64,000 nt of DNA. Origin: Sarcocystis neurona (Eukaryota > Apicomplexa > Conoidasida > Eucoccidiorida > Sarcocystidae). How positions within the stretch are numbered: the stretch's first letter is position 1; each line of letters starts with the position of its first letter. Position numbers and translations under genes: made by a program. The DNA lies in contig KL647290.1 of the NCBI GenBank assembly GCA_000727475.1, positions 3,023,964 to 3,087,963 on the forward strand, given 5' to 3'. This document shows, one piece after another, positions 45,901-58,747 of this stretch. The notes below the pieces were generated by a model. It did not search any database. It saw only the letters and a program-made list of their open reading frames with translations, and was not told the DNA's origin.

Positions 45901-48900
45901 TAAGACAGCGCGCAGCAGCAGCAGCAGGAGCAGCAGCAGCGCGGCCGGGGCTCTTGCTTGGAGTGTTTCTTATGTCGCTGCTGCAGCGCTCTACCCAGGT
46001 GATTCTGCTGCCGCAATTCTTGCACGCGCTGCAAGTGGATGCGCCATTGTTGCTGCCGCATGTGCAGCCCCTGGTGTTCATGCAGCCGTTGCTCTTCACG
46101 CAGCTGCTGCCGTGGCTTTGCTGCTGGAGCGGGTCACCGGGGCAGCAAAGTGCAGTGCGCCTCTCGTAGAGACGCTTCAGTTCAGAGCGGGCGCGGAAAC
46201 TGAAGGAAAATTCTCCTGCTGCAGAGACTTCTACTAGTCCCCAAGTAGTCTGCACCCGCAGCGGGAGCAGGTGCCGCGCGTCCACCAGCCCTTGTTCCCA
46301 CTGCTGCTGCTGCCGCCCACCGCTCAACGTGCGCGGCCGCTGCTGCTGAGGCTTGTCGCGTCTCAAAGTATTTTCCTTTTGCTCTGTCCTGCTCTCGCGT
46401 GGGTGCTGTTCGCCTTGCAGAGTCGGCTGCTGCGGCTGCTTGCAAAGAGCCCCGCCAGCTGAGGCGCGCGTGTGAGGTTCTCTGCAGCAGACCGGAACGC
46501 CTGGCGTGACACTGCTACTGCTACTACTACTGAGGCTAGCGTTGCCGCTGCTGGTGCTAAGAAGAAGGTTGGCACTGCTGCTATGACTACTGATGACGGT
46601 CGCGCAGCTGCTGTTTAGAGTGCCTGTACTGCTGAAAGTGCTGCAAGGACCATTGTTGTCGCTGCCGCTGCTGTAGGTGAGAACCTTCACAGCACTGCTG
46701 CTGGTGCTGCTCGCGCTGAGCTCTTCTAAAGCATCCCTTCTGATAATTTCGGAAACACCAACGACACTGCTGCTGCTCTGGCTGAGATCAACACCAACGC
46801 TGCCGCTGGTGCTGCTAACGTCAACGATTCCGTTGTTTCCCGGGCTACTGCCACCGGTGAAAGTGCTGGTGAGCCTGTTTGACGCAGGAAGCTTGCAACA
46901 CGGCAGAAGAGACTTCGGTTGCTGAGCAGCTACGCTGAAAGTGCAGGCCCCGATTGTCGCCGCTCTCATTGCTGCGCGCCGTGCCAGTTCTCCTCCATGG
47001 GTGTGCGGTTGGACTGCATATATACTGCCCGTTTCCTCCCTCGCAGCGGCAACAGCCATGCCGCACTCCGCAGACGTTGCAGGAGTGGCACCGACCTCCT
47101 CTGCGCTCGCAGCACCATTGCCTTTACGTGCAGTATCGGCGTTGGTGCCTCCTGCTGCTGCAGCAAGAGGAGCTCTTTCTGCGGCATTTGCCCAGTGAGC
47201 GACGTCCACTGCTGCTTGTTGGCTAGACGAAGGAAGTCCATGTGTTCTCGCATCTGCTGCTTTGCCGACCACGTCGGCAGGAGCGCTGGGAGCAGGCACA
47301 CCACCCACACCAGCATTAGCAAGAACGGCCGTCTCCGACGGTGTTTGTTGGGTATGGTGCGGTAGACGAGGTGCTGCTGCTGCTCCAGCCACCGCTGCTT
47401 CTTCTCTGCAGTCAGAGTCTGTATGCTGCTCCTGTTGCCTCGCTGCAGCAGCACTGCCGGCACTTTCTGCCTTACAGGTAGGCAGCAGCAAGCTGCCGCT
47501 CACTGCTCCCCGCGGCAGCAAGGGGCCAGCCACCAGGTTGCAGTGCTGTTGCTGTAGCAGCGGAGGCGCCCCTGCACAGGAGAAAGTTTTCACGGCGTTC
47601 TGTTCTGCAGGTGCGCGGTCGCAGACGTTCTTTCGTTGAACAGCGTCTGTTTTAGCAGCCGAACAAATAGAAACTAAACCGCGCGCCCAGCAGCAGCAGC
47701 TGTCTGGCTGAACAGCTGCTATCAACGTTTCAGCTCGGAACGCCGTCTCGCCTTCCTCCTCCGTTACAGAGGCTGCGTGTGTTTGTGTGGGTGCAACAAA
47801 GTCCGCTTTACTATTTCTCGTCCTTCGTGCAGGCAAGGCGGCTCCTGCTCCTGCTGACGCGACTATCTGGACCTCTCCTGTAGCTCCAGGGGCCTTCTGC
47901 ATTTCCTGCTGCTGCGCTTCATCCCCGTACGCCAGCTCCGCGTCCCCGCAGAGCTTCATTTTCTCAGGCATCTCCGTCAGCAGCTGCTGCTTTCGAGGAG
48001 CAGCAGACGCCCAGCGTGGCGTAGACGGGTCTTTCAAAGCATGCTTAGCGACGCAAGCAGCAGCAGCAGCTTCGCTGGCGCCGGAAGCACTACCAGCAAC
48101 ATCGCCCACAGCCGCCGTCGACACCGGCGCAGCACCCATAACAGCACCACATGGGGCAGGACTGCTCGCCTGCTTCACCAGAGCGGCGGGCTTCTCTGGT
48201 CCGAGTAGCACAGCACGGTCGGTAGTAAGTGAAGTTTTCTCTGCTGCAAAAGAGTGGATTGCTGCTGTCACGCTGACTGACGAAGAAGGAACCCACGCCG
48301 ATCCTACCGGAGTAAGGATGCACGGACACCGGCCTCTGGCGGGGAAAGTTTTCTCTTCCCAGCTCTCCGCTGATGCAGGCGTCTTCGCCCCTTCCAGCTT
48401 GGGTGCAGACGCCACCTGTTCTGCTGGTACGAAAAGCTTTGTCCTACCACCAGCGTCCAAGCCAAGTGCAGAACAAGAGACACGGGAGCAGCACCGGACG
48501 GCTTGATAATCCTGCTGCTGCTGTTTCTGTCCATCAACCGCGGCACTCAAAAGCGGCCTCTCCACTGCTTTTTCTGTACTGCTGTTGTCTAGATCCACGT
48601 GAGACTGCGGATCGCCGGAAAACGGCACAGAACAGCTGCTTTCTGCACGGCGGCTTCCGACCAAGGCGTCCTCTCCCTTCAAGGACTTCATAACCGCGTA
48701 ATCCGGCGTGTCCACATGCGCATTCTCCTGGTGCTGTTCCTTCTGCTGGTCCTGCTCGTCCTGGGGGAGGCGCTGCTGTTGTTGCAACTGGCACAACTGA
48801 TGCTGTTTTTCCGCGGTGTTCTCACGCCCTGCAGAGGTTGCCTCTGCTCCCTCTTGCTGTGAGACAGCAACAGAGCTGGTAAGAGGGTGTTCTTCGCCCG

Positions 48901-51900
48901 GTTGCTGGTGATTCTGCCTTTTGAGCTCGTGCTTTCTGCGCTGTATCAAATGCTGCCTTATGTAGCCGCAGCTGCTGCCGCTGCTGCAGCTGCCGCAACT
49001 GCTGCGGCTGTCCCACGTATTGCAGCTGCTGGTCTCCTGCAGCGAAGGGTCGAAGACGATGCGCGCCGTAGGCAGTTTCAGTGAGGAAGAAGAAGCACCA
49101 CCTTTCGGAATGTCGCAGCAGCTTCCCTCCTCTTTGTTGTCGCCCTGTTGCAGCACACTGAGCCGAATATCACAGCACTGCCTCCTCGACTGACCATTTG
49201 TTTGCAGTGCCTCAGTGTTACCAACCCCTGGTGGCGTTGCTCGCTCTGCTTCTCCTGCTGGTGCTGCAACAGCGGCTTCGTCTGCGCACAGCCTCCTAGA
49301 CGGGTCTGCTACATCTGTAACAAGATGTCTGCTGCACTGAAGCCCCAACTGAAGCGGCACTGCTGCTCCCCCTTCCCAAATTGGTGCTCCTGCTGCTGCT
49401 GGTGGTGCTGCTGCTTTCGCTGCTGGTGCTGCTGCTTCAGCTGCTGCTAAAGGTGCTGTTGCACTTGCAGTTCCTGCACTGGATGCGGGAGCTGCCAACG
49501 AGCCTGCTTCAGCAGTCTCTGAGATTGCTGCTGCTGGCGGCTCTCTCGATGCTGCGCGGGATGCTCCCTTACCTGCTGCACGGAGGACTCTACAGAGAGC
49601 GTGCTCCTCGAAAGCGCAGCGGCTTCTGAGAGTAGTCTCCACTGCAGCACAGAGAGACGTTTGTGCCGCAACACCAGCGCTTGAGGGAACATCCGCAGAG
49701 CGAACTTCAAGAGATAACGTGTCGGCGGTGCTTGTCATTAAGACGGCTGTTCTTTGGTCATACTGCTGCTGCTTTGCCCGTTGTTGCCCCTGAATGGATC
49801 GCTGCTCCTGCTCCTGCTTAGTTTGCTGGTCGTCGTCTCCGTGCTGCTCATCTTGCGGCTGCTTTTGTTGCTGCTCCTGCTGCAACTCTTGGTGTGTTCT
49901 ACTCACAACTTGCTGTGTATGCAAACTTTCGTACGGCGCCACCAGCTGCGACAGTGACCGCCTCTGCAGCTGTTGTGCCAGCTGCTGCTGATTCGCTTGC
50001 TGATGCTGCTCTGTCTGTCGTCGCTTGTCTTGCTTTTGCGTCTGCGTTTCCTGGTGCTGCACTTGCGCTTGCAGGGGCCCAGCAGAACTGCCGGAGAAAG
50101 GCGCCGACGCACCGAAAAAGCTAGGCACGCGCAGGGGGTATTTGAAGAGGGAAAGGGACGAAGGCGAGTTGCCGCCGCTCCTCCTGCCACTGCTGCGACT
50201 GCTGCTTACAGGTGTCCCGTTGCAACCGCTACCGCTGAGACATTTACTGTTGCTGTAGGCACCGCTGGAAGTGTTGCTGCTGCAGAGCCCTCCCTTGTGG
50301 TCACCTTGAAAGGACGTGCTGCATCCCGTGTTGCCGGTGCCAGGGGAGTCGCCGCTGCAGCAGCTGTTGAGAATATCGCTGTCATCACGTTGGCTACTTC
50401 TGCTGCTCGGTACAGGGGACAGGATGCGTGGAATTCTAGAGAGCTGCAGACTCATCTGCGTGTGCTTATTCACGCTCCACCAGCTGCCGCTTCTTACAGC
50501 GCTAACGGATTGAACCGTAGACGGAGTACTCAGCCAGCGCGGTTGTGGACTGTTACCCACCTCCTGCCCTTCCTGCTTCTTTTCTGTCGCCTGTAGCAGC
50601 AGCAGCGGGTGACTGTGCTTCCCTGCGTGCGCTGTTGCAGTGCCCTCCTCAGGTGGCTGCTCCTCCTCCTCATCCGCTGTCGCAACAGTACAGCCCGCTC
50701 TGCGCGTTGGTTCTGTCGCGTCAACGACTCGGCGGTTGGCTCCTGCTCCTACACATGGCTCTGATGTCTGTGCTTCGTGTGGAATTGCTGCTGCTGCTTC
50801 TGTCTCTGTTCCTGCTACTGGCTTTCTCACCAGTAGCTTCGAGTTTGCTGCTGCTGAGAATTCTGCTGCTGAGGGGGTTTCGAGAGCGCGTGTTGTAGGG
50901 TGACTTTGATTCACAGGTTCGGTTCTATCCGTCCCGCTCCCTGCCTCTACCTCTCTGCTGGCGGCTGCAGCGGCATTACAGGAGCACGGCCTATCTGTCC
51001 TCCCTTGCTGCTGCCGGTGCTGGCGTTGCTCCCCTGGCTGGTCATAATCCCCCGCTGCACCACGGGATGACAAACAGACGGTGCAGCAGCCAGCGTTGCG
51101 GTAACCAGCCTTTGACGTGATACCTGCCCACGGTATGTGCACGTTGCCACTGCTGCTGCTCCTGCTGCTGCTACGGCTGCCGCCCCCGTTGTTTCCGCCT
51201 CTGGAGCTGCTGCTGCCGCTACGGCTGCTCCTGCTTCTTACGTCTTTCTTCCTGCTGCTACGACGAACATCCACTCCGAGCAGCCTCCGCGGCTGCGTGC
51301 TGCTGCAGCAGCAGCAACCGCGCCTCGTGCCAACCCCCTTGGCAGAGAGGTGCTTTGGTGCATCGCACGCAAGCATGACAGTGTTGGTCTTCTTTGCCAA
51401 CGTGCCCCTCGATGTGTGGGCACCAGAGAGGCCATAATGCGTCTTCTGTGAAGCACACGATGAGTGTACACCAGAAGTGTCACTATGTAGCGACGCGTCA
51501 GGTGTACATACAGACGAGACAGCGTTCCTGCATAGTGCAGCCTCGGAGGTGTTTGGAACAAAAAGCTCTTTTTGCTTCTCTCGCGATTTCCCGAACGTGT
51601 GCACACCAAAAAGCGTATGCTTCTCCCGTCTTCTCTCCCCTGCAGCAACGCAACAAAGCAGAAGGCCGCAACAGTAGCTGTGAAGAGACTGTATGCTTGT
51701 GAGTGCGCAGCACGACGAATTTTTATTGCTGGTGAACTACGTATAACCACCTACGTTGACCAGACAAGCAGATCTATGAATAACAACCGATATAGGTACG
51801 TGTATATTTATTGATAGACTTACTAAGTCCTGTTGCTTCAGCCGTGGCGTAAAGGTGGTTAGGACTCCCGGTCCTGTCGAAGTGCACATGCGAACATGCA

Positions 51901-53731
51901 TCCCTGAACAGCAGCAGGCAGTAGCGACGGCAGTGACAGAAACAGACAGCAGCCGGCCTCAACCGCCCCGCAGCTTACTTGACACTGTTGCAGGTCGGCA
52001 TGGAGCCAGCAGGAGATTTCTGCATTTTCGTCTGTGGCTTGGGCCTTCACACGGACGCGGGAGCTCATCGCATGTCGCGAGCATTCTGAAGCGCGTCACA
52101 CTGCTGCCGCTGCTGCCGTTGGTCCCACGCTTCAGCTCCCGGTGTAGGCACTGGCTACATGAAGAAAGAGAAGCACCCGCACGGCTTTGCTCTGAGCCAC
52201 AGCAACACCAGAAGGAAGGGAGAGACACTTGCTGTTTTACGCAACTGCCACTTGGGGCGAAGGTGCCAGAAGGCTCCTCTTTGCGCAGAAGAACCCTTCC
52301 TCCTGCATTGCTGCTTCTGCGACTGCGTCCGTGTCTCTTCCTGCTGCTGCAGCTAGTGAGACAGGTTCTGATACTGCGGCTGGTGCTTGGCATAAAGCCA
52401 CTGCTTCCTGTCCTGCAGCAGCTCAATCGGTTCTCCCGCATCGGGATGACTAGGTGACGGCGATGTTTCGTGTGCTGCTGCTGTTGCCGAAGAGGCTGGT
52501 GTTTGCTGCTGGAGCACGGAGTTTCTCGACGGGATGCGGATAGCAACAGTAGCGCTCTGTTAATTTTGTTTCGGTCAGGGTCTCTCGAAACCTTCATTCT
52601 ATTGCAACTGGGACCAATGTCCTTTCTCCTGGAGCTGCTGCCTGTTACGCTGTTGCCGTTGTTGCTGCCTCTGTTGCTGGCTCTGCTGCCACTGCTGTTG
52701 CAGCTGCTCGTGTTGCAGCGTTTGGAGAACTCCGATCGTCCTTTCCTCTCCTCCCTGCTAGTTTGCCGCCCCTCCCCTTCTTTCTCTCCTGTCGTTGCTG
52801 CTGCAGGAGTCCCCACATCGGCACCGGTGCAGGCCCTTGTGCGCCGCTCTTGCTGCGGCTGCTGCTGTTGCTGCTTCGCGGGCTGCCCTTCCTCTGGTGT
52901 ACCTCGGTCCAAACCGCTGTAGAGAATAGTTTGGCGCGGTCCACCGCGACTACTACCGCGATTCTTGTGTCCTCCTTTCCCTGCTGCAGTCTCAGCTTCA
53001 TTACTGCTTGCGTCCCCCTCCCGTGGAGAAGGGACAGCGTGCCCGCGCGCCGTGTACGTACACCTCACTGGGAACAGCTGGTGGGTATCTGGAGCGTCGC
53101 ACACGGTGTCCCAGACACTTCCTTCACCTTCTACTTGTCCACCTTTCTCCTCTTCCCTTGCATTCGAAAAAAGCTTTTTCTTTATCTGCTGTCGTTCCTG
53201 CAGTGTGCTTTCACACGTTTTGCTTGTAACCTGCTGTTGCACGTCCTCTTGTGGACGCTCCTGCTGCGGTTGAGAGAGCAAAAGGTCCTGCTGTGCTTGC
53301 TGTTGCCCCTGTTGCTGTCGCCATCCTTTACTTACAGCTGGAAGCTGAATAATTCTGAAGGAACCGAGTGACTTAGACTCCACTGCTTCTTCGCCTGCAG
53401 GCGCCTTCGAAGCCGCTGACGCTGGTTCTAGTGCAGTTGCTGCTGCTGCTGCCGCAGAATTTGATCCTGCTGTTGACGTGCTTCCTGTTGCTGCTGCGAA
53501 TACTGCTGCTATTAGTGTTCCTTCTGCGTGGAGTGCTGCTGATGCTGCTTTCGCTAGCGGGATGAACTGCTCGGCCTTTTTCGCCGGTGCCTCAGTCCCT
53601 TCATTTGTTGCTAGTTCGTAGCCTTCAAGAAGCTGGTGCCTCAGGGCGCACGCAGCATTACCCCCCCTCCATCGAAGAACATCCTCTTGCTGCATGTCTC
53701 CTTGTAGCAGTTGATGACACTAAATATCGCA
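41888..53731 (-). CDS. PLK4/SAK-type cryptic polo-box protein, multi-exon
   Basis: The 3' exons on the minus strand, about 51350-45357, 44239-44140 and 42994-41888, join in phase and rebuild a polo box like PB1 of PLK4: LLPLRVQTTWGLVEV and EFSFSF (46195-46285), then LLFVVLLGGKTVEIRENAAG, then across the splice KRYTLP|SLPERQRIRYQH, ALEISWCLQRNTPRVIFDLM. The signature LPE...RYQHA...RNTP matches the helix of the PLK4 cryptic polo box, which binds centriole scaffold proteins. A further exon at 51979 to about 53731 ends at a perfect donor and may be part of the same gene. No kinase motifs (glycine loop, HRD, DFG) were seen on this strand up to about 58.9 kb, so the kinase domain is either absent or unrecognised. 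Overall gene extent is an inference; the polo-box call is stronger. Confidence 0.65.
42995..44139 (-). other. Probable intron of the polo-box gene
   Basis: It starts gtatgg and ends atccag on the minus strand. A possible small coding island on the minus strand (KINELNECNFDDLASRAQS, about 43560-43615) was noticed, but it has no clean splice sites. Confidence 0.45.
44140..44239 (-). CDS. 100-nt exon encoding the polo-box helix
   Basis: From acceptor gtgccgctgcag, one base completes the Pro codon of the previous exon; then SLPERQRIRYQHALEIS and WCLQRNTPRVIFDLMT follow. It ends at atgacg|gtatgg, phase 0. The long PLK4 helix ends in the same Lys/Arg-x-Thr-Pro-Lys/Arg motif. Two other frames are open here, but only this one is in phase with both neighbours. 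Confidence 0.7.
44240..45356 (-). other. Intron inside the polo-box domain
   Basis: 1,117 nt, gtgagc..ctgcag on the minus strand, phase 2. It includes CAG/CTG-rich sequence near 44330-44590 whose ORFs have no recognisable content. Confidence 0.6.
45357..51350 (-). CDS. Giant low-complexity exon ending inside the polo box
   Basis: The frame is open for 2,083 codons from 51604, but the first 80 or so look non-coding, so the true 5' edge is probably near 51.1-51.4 kb. Content is Ser-, Gln- and Ala-rich with short unique islands (SWEEKTFPARGRCPCILTP, ALKDPSTPRWASAAPRKQQ). The last 310 codons hold the first half of a polo box, split by an insertion of about 250 residues: LLPLRVQTTWGLVEVSAAGE at 46.2-46.3 kb and LLFVVLLGGKTVEIRENAAG at 45.4 kb. 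The donor is tacactttacc|gtgagc (45356), phase 2. Confidence 0.7.
51979..53731 (-). CDS. Possible upstream exon of the polo-box gene
   Basis: From an acceptor-like atttag at about 53732, the frame reads CHQLLQGDMQQEDVLRWRGG, then ALRHQLLEGYELATNEGTEA and KKAEQFIPLAKAASAALHAE, followed by Ala-, Gln-, Ser- and Arg-rich sequence, and ends at gtgtcaa|gtaagc (donor from 51978), phase 1. The start is non-repetitive and helical; its family is not recognised. A methionine at 53695 is possible as a start. It could be an independent gene. Confidence 0.45.
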
Positions 53732-56700
53732 TCTCTCTCTGTCCACTCCCCTTCTGCACCAGAAGCAACAGCACTGACACAGCAGCGACAGAGGCAGTTA
53801 CACGAGCACCTCTATCGATATTCGCGGCAGTGGCGGTAACGGCAGGCGTCAGCAGCAGGGTTTGCAGCTCTCGTCCGCCTTGGTGGAGAGACTGGCGAGA
53901 AGCAGCAGCGGTGTCGAAGGAGATGAAAGAAAAACAGGAAGTCAGTACGTGCGGTACATCGTAAAGGAAGAAGGATATACGTGTGGTATTGGAACGTGTT
54001 GACACGCTTAAGGGCGCCTCGAGCATAGCTCGGTGCAAACGTTGTGAGCGCCCGAAAGCCGTCAGAAGGACTGTTAAAAGCGAGCAAGAAGGGACAAGAG
54101 CAGCAAAGGGACAAATTTCACCTTATTTGTGCAGGCGTGTACGCAAACGTACAAAAGTAGACCTACGTACGCTCCCGGCTGTAACACGCCCATGTATATA
54201 CATTCACATTTATATATATATATATACATACTTCCACACAGAGGCGTCCACAACTATGTACACATGCGTATTCGTATACGGGCGCACGCATACAGCGCAC
54301 ATTCACACAAATACCCACGTCTTTTGAAGTGCTTTTCGGTCATTTGTTTAGATGGCATCGGCGTCCTAGCTACAGGTGAAGATCAATGTGGAGCTTGACA
54401 GACGCGAATCCAGAATCAGACCTGTGCGGAGAGCCCCTTGCGTATCTGTTTCTATACACACGTATCAGTACACACGCGAATCCATGGTTAGTCCTCTGCG
54501 ACGATCCTACACACCTCTCTCTATATATTTCTACGTTCAATTGTGCACGCAGAAAGAATACGGGTATAGAAGTCTGGGCGCGTGAGCGGCACGAGCCAAC
54601 TGTAAGAGCGCCGGAGTCCTCCCAGGCGCCCCATATCGTGCGTTCTAGACTACACAGGAGTTCTGTGCTGTCCTCGCACATATACGTAGCTGTCAACACG
54701 AACGAGCTTTACATCTACATACGGAGAAAGGCAAATGTCCACGTATAGGTTTGCGTTCGAATGTTGACGCGATAACTCCTTGAATGAGCAACTGTGTTCC
54801 CAAAAGCACTCTCGGGGTATCGCCTACACTCGGTTTCACCGGTGCGGCACAACGATCGCCACGGCGCGGTGTACGTACACCGAAATACGACATTTTCCAC
54901 ACGCCACCAGTTCACTCTTGATAGGATGGATAGTGCGGAGGAGCGCGGCCTCGCTCTCTAATTTATACAGGCGTGCACACGAATGTACACATATATGTGG
55001 CGAAAATGTGCGTATGCTTACGTAGATGTAAAGGATATGTGCACACACACACGCACATCACATTGTCCCTACATCAGGTGGATTTTACAAACCCGTGGAG
55101 GACAGTACCCGTCGTGCGGAACAGGTACACTGTATGGCCATGCCTCCGCGCTGCAGAACATTCGTTATCTATACGGGGACCTAAGCAACAAGCAGTTGAA
55201 CTGCTTGGAAGGAAAGGCGGTGCGTGTATCCACACGAAGGAAAAATTCAGTAAAAGGAGCTGTGGCCAACAGCCGTCGCTGTATTATAGGTAATCTTCAC
55301 ATCCGTGCTGCAACGACGGACGTTCGTGCATTACGCACACTAGACGCAGGGTCAACACGACACGGCGCCCCCTCCCCCACCCGCCACCGTGTCCTGCGAT
55401 GAGATCCTTCTCCCTGTTGCTGCAGCTGCGAGTCCACGCATATCAAGCGTAGTCCGTCGGGCGTAGCTGACGAGTGCACCGGCCGCTGCGGCTGCAGCCG
55501 TTGGCAGCAACGCTGCGGCTGTTGCCGTTGCTCGATGGGGTGCTACATCCGTCTTCGTGTCCTGCAGTTGCTGGGGCCGTAGCTCCTTTTCTTTTGCTGG
55601 CATTGCTGTAGGTTTCCCGTCTACTGCTGACCCTGCTGCTGTAGATATTGCCGGCTTACCTGCTCTTTGACACACCAGTTCATACTGCCGCACGTGCTGC
55701 TTCGGGCTGCTCGAGCGGCTGCATCTGTGGCTGCTCACGTTCTCGTTGCATTCTTGCTGCAGCGGCCGCAGGTCCGGGGCAACCAACTGCACACCAGCCA
55801 GCAGCATGGCCACTCGTGCTACAGCGCCACCGTACGGCACTGCTTTTTGTAGTAGTATATTCTGGACGGCGAATCCGCAGAGGGGATTCAATTGCACTTG
55901 GGGTCGGCGATTGAAACGTATATGCTGATACGTATCCGTCATCTCAGTGCCGAGAGGAGAGCTCCTTCTCCGAGCAGCGACAGTGGGTATGGTCGACACC
56001 TTCACTGGCAGTAGCGTCATGCTGGAGGATCGAGTCGTGCGCTGACTTGCAGCAGCGAAGACACTCCGGAACTAGCCTCGTGTAGTTCTCGTATGGTGTT
56101 GCGGCTTACGTTGTTGCGACCAGGACTCCTGCCGAACGTGCTGCAGGTGTGCCTTCTAGTGCTGCTGCTAGGGCAGTATTCCAACAACTGTGTCAGCTGC
56201 CGGCAACGAAATGGTGAAACTGCTGCCAACACTCGTGTCGCGCGTCCGTCCTGCTGGTGGCTACTGCACTAGACTGCAAAGGGGGATGCTGACACAGCTG
56301 CCATCCAGGTGATGCCCGCCGTGCTGCTGCAGCAGTTGTTGCTGGCGTTATTGCGTCGGCCGTTGCAGCAGCCTGCGGCGCTGTTGCTACGTCTCCAGAT
56401 GCAGGTGCGCAGTTGCAGTCCTCGTGGGCGTTTGCTTCTTCCGTTGTCCAAGGAAGCTCCGCATGCCGGTCAGAAGAGTCCGGCAGCGGCGCACCGTTAG
56501 CTGAACAGGTCGCACACGGTGAAGACAAGCACACTACCGCGACATACTCCTGCACTTGTCGAGTGGTAGAGTAGTGGGTATGTCTCTGTACGCACATAAA
56601 GACGCGTTGCGCTCCCGTAATTTTCGTGCCCTTCCATCAACACAACGAACTGATGTGTACTGCGCTATCGATTTGCATCGTTTTTTCCCACGGATGTGCG

Positions 56701-58740
56701 TCCCCTTCCCTTTTCTTTGATGTTATTTGTAAAGGCAGACGGGATGTGAACGGCAGCGCATTCCTTTCCTACCGCTGCCCTAGCTACAGCAAGTGCAGCA
56801 GGCGCAACAGCTTCTAATTTTTCAAGCGAAAGCTTCTTCCTTGCATGCGGAGTTTTGTCGCCCGGGTTCTCCACTCCATCCCAGATTTACTGCATTTGTT
56901 CGAACCTCCTTCACCACAGGCACCCGCCGGGGCCGCAAGATTCCCAGCTCAGAAGGACTTGAAGAAAACCAACATTTCTTGCTATATTCGTCCATTCTGC
57001 GGTCGTCTGTGCACCGCGGATGACTGACGTACACGCTTGCATTCAGTGAGACACCCACACACGTATGAAGGGAGAGAAATGGGCATCCGCGCGTCTGCGA
57101 GTCAGGACACCCTACGTCCTACCCAAGTGTGCACTCACACATACTTCCATATATACAAGTAAAAGCCATACAAATATGTATATATACGATGTGTTCACAC
57201 TATATACACATACGTATATATGCGTGTCAACATTGACAACCGCCGCGGTGACGTCGTGTCTTCACTAGAAAATTTCTCGACTGCGATGCTGTACTCCCCG
57301 CACTGTTCTCTTTGGTATCTTCTACTCTCGCTGACCTAGATATTTCTCTCAATCTTGCCAAGAAACATCAGCCTCTCCCTTTTTCTGTCCAGCTTGCTTA
57401 TTTCTCCTTTCTTTTTCCTCCCGCGTATTTTCCTCCAGACTCTGTAGAGAGAACTGTGCGTCCAAACTTACGGCTGTATAATTTGTTCCACACGTTTGTG
57501 TGCATACACACGTACGCGCGCGTGTCTCTCTCTCCGTGTTAAGACGGGGTGCTATCTATGTGCTTGTGTTCGTCACAGTACTTGACAAAACCCCCATATG
57601 CATATGTTTCTTTTGTCGCTATAGTGAAGTGTTCACTTCTATGCGTCTCTTTGTTCCTGCAGGGGCGCATATGGAGTTGTTTATGTATTACGTGTACGCA
57701 TACCGAAGTATCAGTACATATATGGCTGTTCGTAACCTATGAGCCTTGTGGAGCAAAATGGGAAACTGTTTCCCTTCCGTTATCCAGCTGGCTCACTTGC
57801 ACCTCTGGGCCTACCAGTCGATGCACTGATATACACGCATAGCAGCTGCACACGTATTCGCACACCTCGAATTCTCAGTAGATTGCTACGCACGCTTTTA
57901 AGTAAAACGGTGCATGCCCTCCGCCCCAAAACTGACGGTGCATATGTCAGATACTCTTAAAGCATGCAGGCGACTCTGCTATTCTTTCCCGCGCTGCTGC
58001 CCATTCCTGCGGGGGCTACACGTACATGCACGAGAGTATACGTGTGCGTAGACGTCTGCACCACACACACACAGACACAAACACACACAATCGAAGGAGC
58101 CGCTGCAGCGGGAGCAGCCAAAGCAGGCGTTCCTTCCTTGCGATACAGATATACATAGATCTACTTCTTTTCCTTGTGGTGCTTCCCGCAGCGGCGACGC
58201 GGACCTGCTTCTCCACCGTGCACCTATTCTCTGTCTCCTCCTTCTTTGACGGATTTCTCGTGTCCCTCTTCGAACTCTGCCGCTTCCTTCCTTTGCTTCG
58301 CTTCCCCTCGTGTTCTCCTGCCTTCGCCGACCTCTCTGCAGTGTATGTACTTGTGTGTGTGTAGCTAGCAACCTGTTGTGTATTGACTGTGCGATCTTTG
58401 CCACAAATATATGAGTATATATGTATGTGTATGTAGAGGAAGACAGAGACACAGCGAGAATGCACGTGTATATATATACATGTTAACATATGCCCCCAGA
58501 CGTCTGTGTCTGTACATACATATATATACATATATATATAGATGCATATATACATGCATATGCTCGCTGCCACTTTCACACATGTGTGCTCAGTTATGCG
58601 GCGGATGCGCCAGAGACTTAGCCCGTGTCTCGTCTCCTCCTCTTCTTACTTCTCTTTGGAACTGTTGTGTCTCTGCGCCAATAAGGAAGAAATTACCCTT
58701 CACACTTTGTATTCTATTGTTAGAGATGTGCGTCTCTCTC
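53732..58740. other. Region with weak minus-strand coding signals and microsatellite
   Basis: Minus-strand ORFs at 56193-56597 (HAELPWTTEEANAHEDCNC), 56017-56232 (RQLTQLLEYCPSSSTRRH) and 55352-56020 (HIRFNRRPQVQLNPLCGFAV, QNILLQKAVPYGGAVARVAM) have non-repetitive stretches and might be exons of a gene or 5' exons of the polo-box gene. No motif or clear splice chain was established. 53.9-55.3 and 56.6-58.6 kb hold TA/TG microsatellites and nothing recognisable. Confidence 0.35.
58483..58560. repeat. TA-rich microsatellite block
   Basis: TA runs interrupted by cata and gcat motifs (catatatatacatatatata). Non-coding; ORFs reading it give IYIYMYI. Confidence 0.7.
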
Positions 58741-58747
58741 TCCCCAT

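Noticed and set aside
45417..51437. Numerous plus-strand Leu- and Ala-rich ORFs opposite the giant minus-strand exon
   Set aside because: They are antisense shadows; the minus strand contains the polo-box motifs and phased junctions.
55297..55479. Minus-strand DGLRLICVDSQL as a kinase DFG-region candidate
   Set aside because: The Asp-Phe-Gly is absent, no HRD or APE motif lies nearby, and the resemblance is only a short hydrophobic pattern.
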